64,000 nt of DNA. It comes from Streptomyces sp. WP-1 (GTDB lineage Bacteria; Actinomycetota; Actinomycetes; Streptomycetales; Streptomycetaceae). The stretch spans positions 496,001 to 560,000 of the forward strand of contig NZ_CP123923.1 in assembly GCF_030450125.1 (NCBI RefSeq), given 5' to 3'. The position numbers and the translations under genes were made by a program. This document shows, piece by piece, positions 34,148-42,771 of this stretch (position 1 is the first letter of the stretch; each line of letters starts with the position of its first letter). A model generated the notes under the pieces. The model saw nothing but the letters and a program-made list of their open reading frames with translations, was not told the DNA's origin and did not search any database.

Positions 34148-34699
34148 TCACGCGCGCAGCGCACCGTCCAAGCCGCGCAGGTACTCCCCCACGCGGCCGC
34201 CCCCGGCAGGAGCCGCGGGCAGGCGGCCGAGGACGGCGGTGACGGCGGCCGGGGCGTGCGCGCGGGCCCAAGCGAGGGCGTCGGCGGCGACCGTCGGGTC
34301 CTCGTCCGCCGCCAGTTCCAGCGCGCGTGCGGCGTGGGCCGCCGCGCCGAGGATGTGTTTGACCTGGTGGGCGTCGGCGAGGGGGTGGAGGAACGCGGCG
34401 CCCGCCGCGTGGCTCGCCGCGCGGGCCGCGTCGGCGGCGGCCGGCGCGGCGGGCTCGCGGGCCGCGCGGAACGCCGCGAAGCCGCTCATCCGCAGCGCCT
34501 GGGTGCGGCGGCCGCCGTCAGCGAAGGCGCGGGCCGCCTCGACGGCCTCGCGGGGGCGCGGGTCGGCGGGACGGCTCTGTTCGAACAGGTGCAGGGCCCG
34601 GCCTGCGCAGTCGGCCGCGTAGCCCGTGATCTCCCGCAGCTCGTCCTCGGTCAGCGCTATCCGGTCGGCCCGGTCCGTTTCGTTCGAGTTCGTCGGCAC
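34148..34699 (-). CDS. Putative Imm-5-like immunity-type protein
   Basis: 183 residues, nearly all helical. The order LTEDELREITGYAADCAGRA, RPREAVEAARAFADGGRRTQ, then AFLHPLADAHQVKHILGAAA and GGGRVGEYLRGLDGALR matches the Imm-5-like family labelled 'putative immunity protein' in streptomycete genomes. GTG at 34699 is chosen because it begins at the conserved N terminus (PTNSNETDRAD); the frame to 34861 overlaps the promoter region of the ATPase gene. No cognate toxin gene is adjacent, so an immunity role is unproven. Confidence 0.75.
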   Translation of the reverse strand: MPTNSNETDRADRIALTEDELREITGYAADCAGRALHLFEQSRPADPRPREAVEAARAFADGGRRTQALRMSGFAAFRAAREPAAPAAADAARAASHAAGAAFLHPLADAHQVKHILGAAAHAARALELAADEDPTVAADALAWARAHAPAAVTAVLGRLPAAPAGGGRVGEYLRGLDGALRA

Positions 34700-34890
34700 A
34701 GGGCCATCCTGCCGTAGACCGGGTTGACGCCGGGGTCGTTCAGCGGCCCGGAGGTGGACCGAACGGCCCCGTGGCGATCGCGGGGTGGACACGGAGACTG
34801 GTGACCGAGCGGCCGGGAGGCCGGCGTCCCGTCGGGCAGGAGTGTTCTCGTCATGCGGCATCCCAGCGGCAGCGAATTCGGCGCCCGGAC

Positions 34891-37524
34891 ATGGTGACCA
34901 CGGCCGTGGGCGCCGGGCCCGGCGCCGCGAGCGGAATCGGCGCGGCGGCGACGCGGCCCGGCGAGGACGTGCTGGGCGAGCTGGAGGTGACGCCGGCCGG
35001 GCTGACCGAGCAGGAGGCGGCGCGGCGGCTGGAGCGCTGGGGGCCGAACGCGGTCCGCTCGCACCGGGCGCGCGGGCTGCTGGTCCTCTGGCACCAGGTG
35101 CGCTCCCCGCTGCTCGGCCTGCTGCTGGCCGCCGCCGTCGTGTCGTACTTCGTGGGCGAGCGCAGCGACGCGGTGATCATCGCGGTGATCGTGGCGCTCT
35201 CGGTGGGCCTCGGTTTCGTCAACGAGTACCGGGCGGAGAAGACCGCCGAGTCGCTGCACGCCCGCATCACGCACCAGGTGCTGGTGCTGCGCGACGGCCG
35301 GCCGCGCGAGGTCGACGTCACTCGGCTCGTCCCCGGTGACGTGGTGGAGCTGCGGCTCGGCGATGTGGTGCCCGCGGATCTGCGGCTGCTGTCGGTGACG
35401 GAGCTGAGCTGCGACGAGTCGGCGCTGACCGGCGAGTCCCTGCCGGTCGCCAAGGACACGTCGGCCGTGTCGGCCGGGGCTCCGCTGGCGGAGCTGACCG
35501 GGTGCGCGCTGATGGGCAGCGTGGTGCACGCGGGCAGCGGGCGCGGGGTGGTGGTCGCGACGGGACCGCGTACCGAGTTCGGGGCGATCGCGGCCGGGCT
35601 CGGCGAGCACCAGCTGGAGACCGAGTTCCAGCTGGGCCTGCGGCGGTTCTCCATGCTGCTGGTGTACGTGGCCGGAGCGCTCACCACGACGATCTTCGTG
35701 ATCAACGTGGTGCTGCACAGGCCGCTCATCGACGCGCTGCTGTTCTCCCTGGCGATCGCGGTCGGCATCACCCCCCAGCTGCTCCCGGCGGTGGTCTCCA
35801 CGTCCCTCGCGGCCGGCTCCCGGCGGCTGAGCCGACTGAAGGTGCTGGTCAAGCGGCTGGTGTGCATCGAGGACCTCGGGGACGTGGATGTCCTGTTCAC
35901 CGACAAGACCGGCACGCTGACCCTCGGGCGCATCGAGTTCATGCGCTCGGTGCCGCTGGGCGACGCCTGCGCGCAGGACGTGCTGCGGTGGGGGCTGCTG
36001 TGCACGGAGACGGAGTTCGACCAGGGCCGGGCGGTGGGCGGCAATCCGCTGGACGCGGCGCTGTGGGACTCCCCCGCGGCCGACGCCCAGCGCGCTGCCG
36101 TGGCCGGGTGCGCCAAGGCGGGGCTGCTGCCGTTCGACCATGAGCGGCGGCTGGTCTCCGTGACCGTCACCGACGCCTCGGGCGCCGCGCTGCTGGTGAC
36201 GAAGGGCGCCCCCGAGGCCGTACTGGAGCGCTGTGCGCGGGTACCGGAGGAGGCGCGGCGGCGGCTGGAGGCGGAGTTCGCGGCGGGCAACCGGGTGGTG
36301 GCCGTCGCCACCCGCGCCCTGCCGGCCGCCGTGGCGCCCACCGCCGAGGACGAGCGGGGGTTGCGGCTCGCCGGGCTGCTGGTCTTCCTCGACCCGCCGA
36401 AGCCCGACGCGGCGGCCGCGCTGGAGCGGCTGGCAGGGCTCGGGATCGGCGTGAAGATCGTGACCGGCGACAACGCGGCGGTGGCGGTGAAGGTCTGCCG
36501 CGATCTGGGACTCGGCGAGGTCGCCGCGCTCACCGGAGCGGACCTGGACGGCATGGACGATGCCGGGCTGACCGCGGCGATCGCGCGCACGACCGTGTTC
36601 GCGCGGGTGAGTCCGGAGCAGAAGGCGCGGATCGTCCGGTTGCAGCGGGGGACCGGCAGCGATGTCGCCTTCCTGGGTGACGGTGTCAACGACGCGCTCG
36701 CCCTGCACGCCGCCGACGTGGGGATCTCGGTGGACTCGGCCACCGATGTCGCCAAGGACGCCGCCGACATCATCCTGCTGGAGAAGAGCCTCGGCGTGCT
36801 CGCGGACGGGGTCGCCGAGGGGCGGCGCATCTTCGCGAACACGATCAAGTACGTGCTGATGGGGACGTCCAGCAACTTCGGCAACATGTTCAGCGCCGCC
36901 GGTGCCTCGCTCTTCCTGGGCTTCCTGCCGATGCTGCCCTCGCAGATCCTGCTGAACAACCTGCTGTACGACACCAGTCAGCTGGCCATCCCGACCGACG
37001 AGGTGGACGAGGAGCAGGTGCGCCGCCCGGCGCACTGGGACATCGCGTTCATCCGCCGGTTCATGCTGTGCTTCGGACCGATCAGCTCGGTGTTCGACTT
37101 CGCCACCTTCGGCGTGATGCTGTGGGTCTTCCACGCGGGGCCCGCGCAGTTCCGCACCGGATGGTTCGTGGAATCCCTCGCCACCCAGACGCTGGTCATC
37201 TTCGCGATCCGGACCCGGCGCAGCCCGTTCTGGCGCAGCCGGGCGAGTCTGCCGCTGGTGCTGACCACCCTTTTGGTGGTCGTGCTGGGCGCCCTGCTGC
37301 CGATCACCCCGCTCGCGCCCGCCCTCGGCTTCCAGCGGCTCCCCCTCGGCTATTTCGCCGCGCTGGCCGGGATGGTGCTGTGCTATCTCGCCCTGGTGGA
37401 GGTGGCCAAGCGCCTCTTCTACCGGACCCGGCCCGGCGCGGTCGGCCCGCGCGCCGAGGTCGGCCACCGGCATCTGCGGCGTCTCGCGGCCCGCTTCAGC
37501 ACGTCCGGCCGGCTGGCCCACTGA
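34891..37524 (+). CDS. mgtA: P-type ATPase, MgtA-like (Mg2+ import)
   Basis: 877 residues with all P-type ATPase parts: actuator loop CDESALTGESLPVAKD, membrane motif GITPQLLPAVVSTSLAAG, phosphorylation site DKTGTLT, nucleotide-domain KGAPE and hinge GDGVNDALALHAADVG. MgtA-type marks are SSNFGNMFSAAGASLFLGFL and NNLLYDTSQLAIPTDEVD in the C-terminal membrane half. It should carry Mg2+ into the cytoplasm. The N-terminal Ala/Gly-rich ~20 residues are weakly conserved, so the start may be slightly later. No ribosome site is obvious. No Mg2+ leader or mgtE partner is visible upstream. Confidence 0.88.
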   Translation: MVTTAVGAGPGAASGIGAAATRPGEDVLGELEVTPAGLTEQEAARRLERWGPNAVRSHRARGLLVLWHQVRSPLLGLLLAAAVVSYFVGERSDAVIIAVIVALSVGLGFVNEYRAEKTAESLHARITHQVLVLRDGRPREVDVTRLVPGDVVELRLGDVVPADLRLLSVTELSCDESALTGESLPVAKDTSAVSAGAPLAELTGCALMGSVVHAGSGRGVVVATGPRTEFGAIAAGLGEHQLETEFQLGLRRFSMLLVYVAGALTTTIFVINVVLHRPLIDALLFSLAIAVGITPQLLPAVVSTSLAAGSRRLSRLKVLVKRLVCIEDLGDVDVLFTDKTGTLTLGRIEFMRSVPLGDACAQDVLRWGLLCTETEFDQGRAVGGNPLDAALWDSPAADAQRAAVAGCAKAGLLPFDHERRLVSVTVTDASGAALLVTKGAPEAVLERCARVPEEARRRLEAEFAAGNRVVAVATRALPAAVAPTAEDERGLRLAGLLVFLDPPKPDAAAALERLAGLGIGVKIVTGDNAAVAVKVCRDLGLGEVAALTGADLDGMDDAGLTAAIARTTVFARVSPEQKARIVRLQRGTGSDVAFLGDGVNDALALHAADVGISVDSATDVAKDAADIILLEKSLGVLADGVAEGRRIFANTIKYVLMGTSSNFGNMFSAAGASLFLGFLPMLPSQILLNNLLYDTSQLAIPTDEVDEEQVRRPAHWDIAFIRRFMLCFGPISSVFDFATFGVMLWVFHAGPAQFRTGWFVESLATQTLVIFAIRTRRSPFWRSRASLPLVLTTLLVVVLGALLPITPLAPALGFQRLPLGYFAALAGMVLCYLALVEVAKRLFYRTRPGAVGPRAEVGHRHLRRLAARFSTSGRLAH

Positions 37525-37616
37525 GGCCGACCCTGCCGACGGGCCGCGCGCCGTCAGCGGCTACTGTCACCTGTCGTCCGGTGTGCTCCCTGTAGGCAGG
37601 TGGAGGAAGCTTTTCC

Positions 37617-38651
37617 ATGTCTGGTCACGCGACGGCCGCCGCGGCGGTCGGCAGCCTGCCGGAGCTGACAACCGCACGCGCACTGGGCTCCTGGCAGCTC
37701 GACGTACCCGCGCTGATCCTGATCGCCCTCCTGGCCGGTCTCTACGGCTGGGGCGTGCTCCGGGTGCGCCGGGCGGGCGGGACCTGGTCGCCGGGCCGGA
37801 CCCTGGCGTTCACGCTGCTGGGCCTCGGCGGGCTCGCGGTGGCCACCATGTCGAGTCTCGCGGTCTACGACCATGTGCTGTTCTGGCCGGCCGCGGTGCA
37901 GAACGTCCTGCTGGACCTCATCACCCCGCTGGGCCTGGCGCTCGGCGATCCGCTGCGGCTCGCCATCGAGGCGCTGCCGGGCGAGGGCGCCGGGCGGGTG
38001 CAGAAGGTGATGAGCGGCCGGGTCGTACGACTGCTCACCTTCCCCCTGGTCAGCACGGCGCTGGTGCTGGGGACCGAGCTGACGGTCTACTTCACGCCGT
38101 ACTTCGCCACCGCCCTGCGCGTCGGCTGGCTGCACGAGCTGATGTATCTGCACCTGTTGGCGGCCGGCTGTCTGTTCGTCGTACCGGTGCTCACCCGGGA
38201 GGAGGCGCTGCCCACGTGGTGCAACCACCCGGTGCGCGCGGCGCTGGTGTTCCTGGACGGCATCATCGACGCGGTGCCCGGCCTGGTGGTGATGACCCAC
38301 GGCACGCTGATCGCGGGGGCCTGGTACCTGCACCACGCGCCCGCCTGGTCGCCGGACGTCCGGCACGACCAGCAGATCGGCGGCGGCGCCATGCTGAGCA
38401 TCGCCGAGCTGGTCGCGCTGCCCTTCCTGCTGGCGATCCTGGCGCAGTGGGCGCGCGCCGAGCGGGTGCAGGCCGCGGCCCTCGACCGGCGGCTGGACCG
38501 GGACCTCACGCCGGTCGCGTCCCCGGTGTCCGCGCCCGGCCGCGCGGAGGCCGCGTCCGACGAGGCCGAGGCCGTACGGGTACGGCCCTGGTGGGAGACG
38601 GAGCAGAACGAGGTGGCCGCCCGGATCCGCCGCCAGCACGGCGAGGACTGA
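37617..38651 (+). CDS. caa3-type CtaG-family membrane protein
   Basis: 344 residues with about seven membrane segments from residue 30 to 285 and a soluble, charged C-terminal tail. Conserved His residues in membrane-flanking positions (YDHVLFWPAAVQNVLLDLIT, WLHELMYLHLLAAGCLF, HGTLIAGAWYLHHAP) fit the Bacillus CtaG/caa3 assembly family implicated in copper insertion into cytochrome oxidase. GGAGG lies 10 nt before the ATG. It is transcribed in the same direction as the ATPase gene but about 90 bp downstream. Confidence 0.88.
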   Translation: MSGHATAAAAVGSLPELTTARALGSWQLDVPALILIALLAGLYGWGVLRVRRAGGTWSPGRTLAFTLLGLGGLAVATMSSLAVYDHVLFWPAAVQNVLLDLITPLGLALGDPLRLAIEALPGEGAGRVQKVMSGRVVRLLTFPLVSTALVLGTELTVYFTPYFATALRVGWLHELMYLHLLAAGCLFVVPVLTREEALPTWCNHPVRAALVFLDGIIDAVPGLVVMTHGTLIAGAWYLHHAPAWSPDVRHDQQIGGGAMLSIAELVALPFLLAILAQWARAERVQAAALDRRLDRDLTPVASPVSAPGRAEAASDEAEAVRVRPWWETEQNEVAARIRRQHGED

Positions 38652-38730
38652 CCGGCGCGTGCCGTCGGCCCGGACCGACCGACGCGGAGTGACCGGCACG
38701 GGCCGACCGGAGCGGGCTGACCGGCGCGGA

Positions 38731-39321
38731 TCAGGGCCGGGCGCCCCGGGCCAGGATGACGGCGTAGCGGCACTCGGCGCCGGTGGTGTTGGCGAAGACG
38801 CGCGGGGCGGGATCGCCGAGTTCGAGGGTGTCGCCCGGCCCGAGTTCATGGATCTCGTCGCCGTCGTGGAAGGTCAGGCGGCCGTCCAGGACCCAGACGA
38901 CCTGATGCACGAAGGCGAAGGCCGCGGCCGGGTACGGCACCCGGGCCCCGGCGGGCAGCCGGATCTCGGCGACCTCCGCGGGAAAGTGCGCGCCGGTGAT
39001 CTGGCGGCGCCGGTAGCCGGTGGCGGGGTCCTGCCATTCCGGCGCCTCGGTACGACGGCGTACGCCCGCTTCCTCCGCGTTCTCCGGCCGCGTGCCCTCC
39101 GCGAGGGCGAGCAGCGAGGCGACGCTCAGCTGGAAGGCGGCGGACAGCTTGCCCAGCACGACGGCGGTGGGGCTGCTCTCGCCGCGCTCGATCCGGTTGA
39201 TCATGGCGCGGGAGACCCCGGACGCCTCCGCCAGCTGGGTCAGGGTCCAGCCGCGCCGTTCCCGTTCGGCGCGGATCCGGGCCGCGATCCGCCCCACCAG
39301 GGGATCTACTATGTTGGACAT
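38731..39321 (-). CDS. XRE-family regulator with C-terminal cupin domain
   Basis: 196 residues: an N-terminal helix-turn-helix (WTLTQLAEASGVSRAMINRI) and a C-terminal cupin with RLPAGARVPYP, VWVLDGRLTFHDGDEIHEL and GPGDTLELGDPAPRVFANT. The cupin probably binds a small ligand or metal. ATG at 39321 is used because the -10-like TATATT lies ~6 bp upstream, giving a nearly leaderless transcript; the frame to 39417 overlaps the divergent GNAT gene. XRE-cupin proteins divergent from GNAT/amine-metabolism genes usually control that neighbour. Confidence 0.9.
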   Translation of the reverse strand: MSNIVDPLVGRIAARIRAERERRGWTLTQLAEASGVSRAMINRIERGESSPTAVVLGKLSAAFQLSVASLLALAEGTRPENAEEAGVRRRTEAPEWQDPATGYRRRQITGAHFPAEVAEIRLPAGARVPYPAAAFAFVHQVVWVLDGRLTFHDGDEIHELGPGDTLELGDPAPRVFANTTGAECRYAVILARGARP

Positions 39322-39329
39322 GCTTCCAA
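39314..39329. promoter_or_regulatory. Inverted repeat between the XRE-cupin and GNAT genes
   Basis: TTGGA and TCCAA with a 6-bp spacer straddle the regulator's ATG, next to a TATATT -10-like box read on the minus strand. This is a plausible autoregulatory operator shared with the divergent GNAT gene. Confidence 0.5.
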
Positions 39330-39361
39330 TATATGAGAGAGAAGAAGCGCGAGGTCGCGCG

Positions 39362-39877
39362 GTGACCGTGCGCTCGGCGTGCGCCGGTGATGCGGAGGCG
39401 GTGCGGGCGATCCGCAATCACGCGATCGAGCACTCGACGGCCCTGTGGACGGAGATCCCGCAGTCGCCGGCCGAGGGCGCGGCCTGGCTGGCACGGCATC
39501 TGGAGCGCGGTTCGGCGTTCGTCGCCGAGGTGGCCGGCGAGGTGGCGGGGTTCGCCGTGTTCGCGCCGTGGCGGGACCTGGAGGGCTACCGGCACACGGT
39601 GGAGGACTCGGTCTACGTCCGCGAGGGCCGGCACGGACTCGGCATCGGCTCGACCCTGCTGGCCACGCTCATCACGGCGGCGCGCGCGGCGGGCCACCAC
39701 CTCGTGATCGCCGGTATCGAGTCCGGCAACGGTGCCTCGATCCGGCTCCACGAGCGCTTCGGGTTCGAGCACGCCGGAACGGTCCGGGAGGCCGGGATCA
39801 AGTTCGGCCGCCGGCTCGACCTGACCCTCATGCGGCTGGCGCTGGACAAGGCCGCCGCGCCCGGGTCCCCGGGCTGA
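39362..39877 (+). CDS. GNAT acetyltransferase, phosphinothricin-acetyltransferase-like
   Basis: 171 residues. The PAT/MnaT-type features are AIRNHAIEHSTALWTEIP near the N terminus, then FAPWRDLEGYRHTVEDSVYV, the acetyl-CoA loop EGRHGLGIGSTLLATLI, and RLHERFGFEHAGTVREAGIKFGR at residues 125-160. GTG at 39362 is chosen because GAGG lies 7 nt upstream and the product starts at the fold (VTVRSACAGD); ATG at 39311 would overlap the regulator. It probably N-acetylates an amino acid analogue or amine and is likely controlled by the divergent XRE-cupin protein. Confidence 0.9.
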   Translation: MTVRSACAGDAEAVRAIRNHAIEHSTALWTEIPQSPAEGAAWLARHLERGSAFVAEVAGEVAGFAVFAPWRDLEGYRHTVEDSVYVREGRHGLGIGSTLLATLITAARAAGHHLVIAGIESGNGASIRLHERFGFEHAGTVREAGIKFGRRLDLTLMRLALDKAAAPGSPG

Positions 39878-39964
39878 TCAGGCGCCCGCCGAGATGCGGG
39901 TCGGGGCGGGCGGTCGTTTACTGAAGCCCGCCCGGTGCGTTGCCGAACGCCGTCCGAGGGCGCC

Positions 39965-41392
39965 ATGGGCGGTGGAGGTGGAGCGGGCGTGAGCGGCACG
40001 GTCGGGCAGCCTCCCGCGGCCGACGACGGGCGGTCCCCCGCGGCCGACAACGGGCGGTTCCCCGCGGCCGACGACGGGCCGCCCCCTGCGGCCGACGACC
40101 CGGCGCGGACCCTGCTGAGCCGCGGCTACCTGCGACTGCTGGCCCTATCCCTGGCCCTCGGCGTGCCCATCGCGCTCGCCAGCTTCTTCTTCGTCAGCCT
40201 CCAGCACTGGCTCCAGCACCAGGTGTGGCAGGAGCTGCCGCACGCGCTCGGGCTCGGGCACGCCCCCTGGTGGTGGCCGCTGCCCGCGCTGACGCTGGCC
40301 GGACTGCTCCTGGCCCCGATCATCACCCGGCTGCCCGGAGCCGGCGGGCATGTCCCGGTGCACGGTCTGGGCGGGGCTCCCATCGGCCCCCGCGCCCTGC
40401 CCGGCGTGGTGCTGGCGGCCGTCCTCACGCTTCCGCTGGGTGTGCCGCTCGGTCCCGAGGCGCCGCTGATGGCGGTCGGGTCCGCGCTGGCCCTGCTCGG
40501 GGTGCGGGTGCTGCGACGGCACCCGGCGGACGCCGCCTCGGCGACGGTCGTGGCGACGGCGGGCTCCACAGCGGCCATCTCCACCATCCTGGGCGGCCCG
40601 GTGGTGGCCGCCATCATGGTCATGGAGGCCGCCGGTCTCGCCGGGCCGCGGCTCGCCGTGCTGTTGCTGCCCTGTCTGGCAGCGAGCGGGGCGGGCGCGC
40701 TCGTGTTCACCGGGTTCGGCCGCTGGACCGGCCTGTCGATCGGCGCCCTCGGGCTGCCGGAGGTGCCGCCGGACACCGTCCCGGACGCGGGCGACTTCCT
40801 GTGGGGGCTGCCCGCGGCCGCGCTGATCGCCGTGCTCGTCTCGGTGGCCCACGGGCTCGGCGAGCGCACCCAGCGCTGGACCTCGGCGCACGCCACAGCG
40901 GTCCGCACCGTGGTGTGCGCCGTGGCCGCCGGCATCTGTCTGACGGCGTACGCCCTGCTCACCGGCCGCTCGCCCGAGGAGGCGGCCCTGTCCGGGCAGA
41001 CGACGCTCGGACAGCTGGCCCAGAACCCGCACGGCTGGTCGGTGCCCGCGCTGGTGGCGTTGGTCCTGTGCAAGGCGCTCGCCTGGGGCATCAGCCTGGG
41101 CAGCCTGCGCGGCGGTCCGATCTTCCCGGCCGTGCTGCTCGGGGTGGCGACCGGGCTGGCCTGCGCGGGCCTGCCGGGGTTCGGGACCGCCCCCGCGTTC
41201 GCGCTGGGCATCTCGGCGGCGGCGACCGTCGTCACCGGGCAGCCGCTCACCAGCTGCGTCCTGGCCGTACTGCTGCTCGGCCGCGACGCGTACAACCAGA
41301 TGCCGCTGATCGTCCTCGCGGCGGTGACCGCCCTCCTCGTCAGCCGCCTGCGGACGAGCCGCCGCCCGAAGCCCGCCCCGGCCGCCGCCTAG
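39965..41392 (+). CDS. ClC-family chloride channel/transporter
   Basis: 475 residues with a ClC core of many membrane segments. Selectivity-filter regions correspond to LPLGVPLGPEAPLMAVGSAL (the GxEGP region, altered to GPEAP) and LRGGPIFPAVLLG (the GxFxP region, GPIFP). The usual gating Glu position is followed by Ala rather than Gly. The soluble N terminus contains four 8-residue repeats (PAADDGRS type) encoded by 24-bp DNA repeats. The start may be ATG at 39965 or GTG at 39989. There is no C-terminal CBS domain. It should conduct or exchange Cl-; the transport mode is not known. Confidence 0.88.
   Translation: MGGGGGAGVSGTVGQPPAADDGRSPAADNGRFPAADDGPPPAADDPARTLLSRGYLRLLALSLALGVPIALASFFFVSLQHWLQHQVWQELPHALGLGHAPWWWPLPALTLAGLLLAPIITRLPGAGGHVPVHGLGGAPIGPRALPGVVLAAVLTLPLGVPLGPEAPLMAVGSALALLGVRVLRRHPADAASATVVATAGSTAAISTILGGPVVAAIMVMEAAGLAGPRLAVLLLPCLAASGAGALVFTGFGRWTGLSIGALGLPEVPPDTVPDAGDFLWGLPAAALIAVLVSVAHGLGERTQRWTSAHATAVRTVVCAVAAGICLTAYALLTGRSPEEAALSGQTTLGQLAQNPHGWSVPALVALVLCKALAWGISLGSLRGGPIFPAVLLGVATGLACAGLPGFGTAPAFALGISAAATVVTGQPLTSCVLAVLLLGRDAYNQMPLIVLAAVTALLVSRLRTSRRPKPAPAAA
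40013..40108 (+). repeat. Four 24-bp tandem repeats in the ClC gene
   Basis: Units beginning CCCGCGGCCGA recur every 24 bp (40013, 40037, 40061, and a variant at 40085), in phase with codons, encoding PAAD-x-G-x-x octapeptides in the cytoplasmic N terminus. Confidence 0.9.
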
Positions 41393-41398
41393 CCGACG

Positions 41399-41640
41399 TC
41401 ACGCCGCGCGTCCGCCGAACCGCCAGGCGTGGACCTCGGCCTCGGCCTCGGCGTACCGGTCCTCGGTCAGCGGGGCGCGGGCGGCGTCCGGCCCCGGGGC
41501 CCGTACCAGGGCCGCCGTACCCGGCCGGGCGGCGCCGTCGTCGGACAGCAGCGGGCCGTAGGCGATCATCTCCTTGCCGAACCGGTCCCTGGAGGACCGG
41601 TGCTCCTCCAGCGACGCCCCGCGCGCACCCTCTCGCCCCC
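41399..41640 (-). pseudogene. C-terminal fragment of a YciI-like protein
   Basis: The minus-strand frame ends with LEEHRSSRDRFGKEMIAYGP, LLSDDGAARPGTAALVRA and APLTEDRYAEAEAEVHAWRF. This matches the last ~75 residues of YciI-family dimeric alpha/beta proteins (KEMIxxGPxLxDDG...). The N-terminal beta strand and its start are missing; upstream residues are Arg/Gly-rich nonsense. An inverted repeat ACCGGTCC-N5-GGACCGGT lies inside (41581-41601). It is probably a truncated gene. Confidence 0.5.
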
Positions 41641-41657
41641 GCGCCCGGCGCCCGCGG

Positions 41658-41684
41658 TTTCTCCGCGTGCGGCACCCGGAGAAA
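41658..41684 (+). promoter_or_regulatory. Inverted repeat upstream of the alpha/beta hydrolase
   Basis: TTTCTCCG and CGGAGAAA flank 11 bp, about 70 bp before the hydrolase ATG. It may be an operator, or the end of a lost gene. Confidence 0.35.
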
Positions 41685-41754
41685 ACGTGCAGGGTGGGAA
41701 CGTCGGCCGTTCGCCCGTCGGTCCGGCGGCCCGGAGATGTTTCGAGGAGAACCG

Positions 41755-42726
41755 ATGTCCGATGCCGTAGCGCCCCCGCAGCCGGTACTGGAGCCCGCGG
41801 CGGCCGAGTTCGCGGCGGCGACCGCGAAGCCGCCGTTCCTGTTCGACCTGCCACCCGCGGAGGGCCGCAAGGCGGTCGACGAGGTGCAGTCCGGGGACAT
41901 CGAGAAACCGGCGGTAGACGAGGAGTGGATCACCGTCTCGGGCGGGCCCACCGGCAGTGTCCGGGCGCGGATCGTGCGGCCCGCCGGCGCCTCGGGCACC
42001 CTCCCGGTCGTCCTCTATGTGCACGGCGCAGGCTGGGTGTTCGGCAACGCCCACACCCACGACCGTCTGGTGCGCGAACTCGCCGTCGGCGCCGGGGCGG
42101 CGGTGGTCTTCCCCGAGTACGACCTCTCCCCCGAGGCCCGCTACCCCGTCGCCGTCGAGCAGAACTACACCGTCGCCCAGTGGGTGGTGGAGCAGGGCGC
42201 GACCAAGGACCTGGACGGCTCCCGGATGGCGGTGGCCGGGGACTCGGTCGGCGGCAACATGAGCGCCGCCCTCACCCTGATGGCCAAGGAGCGCGGCGGT
42301 CCCGCGCTGGTCCAGCAGGTGCTGTTCTACCCGGTGACCGACGCGAACTTCGACACGCCGTCGTACCACCAGTTCGCCACCGGCTACTTCCTGCGCCGCG
42401 ACGGCATGCAGTGGTTCTGGGACCAGTACACGACCGACGCGACCGACCGCGCCCAGATCACCGCCTCCCCGCTGCGCGCCACCACCGAGCAGCTCAGCGG
42501 TCTGCCGCCCGCGCTGGTCATCACCGGTGAGGCGGATGTGCTGCGCGACGAGGGCGAGGCGTACGCGACCAAGCTGCGCGCGGCCGGTGTCCCGGTGACC
42601 GCCGTGCGGTTCCAGGGCATCATCCACGACTTCGTCATGCTGAACGCCCTGCGCGACACCCACGCGGCGCGGACGGCCATCGAGCTGGCGACCCGCACCC
42701 TGCACCGGGCGCTGCACGCGAACTGA
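41755..42726 (+). CDS. Alpha/beta hydrolase of the hormone-sensitive lipase family
   Basis: 323 residues. The oxyanion motif is HGAGW (HGGG family), the nucleophile elbow is GDSVGGN with Ser near residue 163, and Asp and His of the triad lie in GEADVLRDEGEAY and GIIHDFVMLNALRDTHAA. The HSL-type lid region (FATGYFLRRDGMQWFWDQYT) is present. Family members hydrolyse small acyl esters. GAGGAGA lies 5 nt before the ATG. No signal peptide is seen, so it acts in the cytoplasm. The substrate is unknown. Confidence 0.93.
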   Translation: MSDAVAPPQPVLEPAAAEFAAATAKPPFLFDLPPAEGRKAVDEVQSGDIEKPAVDEEWITVSGGPTGSVRARIVRPAGASGTLPVVLYVHGAGWVFGNAHTHDRLVRELAVGAGAAVVFPEYDLSPEARYPVAVEQNYTVAQWVVEQGATKDLDGSRMAVAGDSVGGNMSAALTLMAKERGGPALVQQVLFYPVTDANFDTPSYHQFATGYFLRRDGMQWFWDQYTTDATDRAQITASPLRATTEQLSGLPPALVITGEADVLRDEGEAYATKLRAAGVPVTAVRFQGIIHDFVMLNALRDTHAARTAIELATRTLHRALHAN

Positions 42727-42771
42727 CGCCGGGACCCTGCGGATTGACCGGCCCCGGGGCAGCGGGCTTTC

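Noticed and set aside
34657..37521. 954-codon minus-strand ORF
   Set aside because: Antisense to the MgtA-like ATPase; no protein family.
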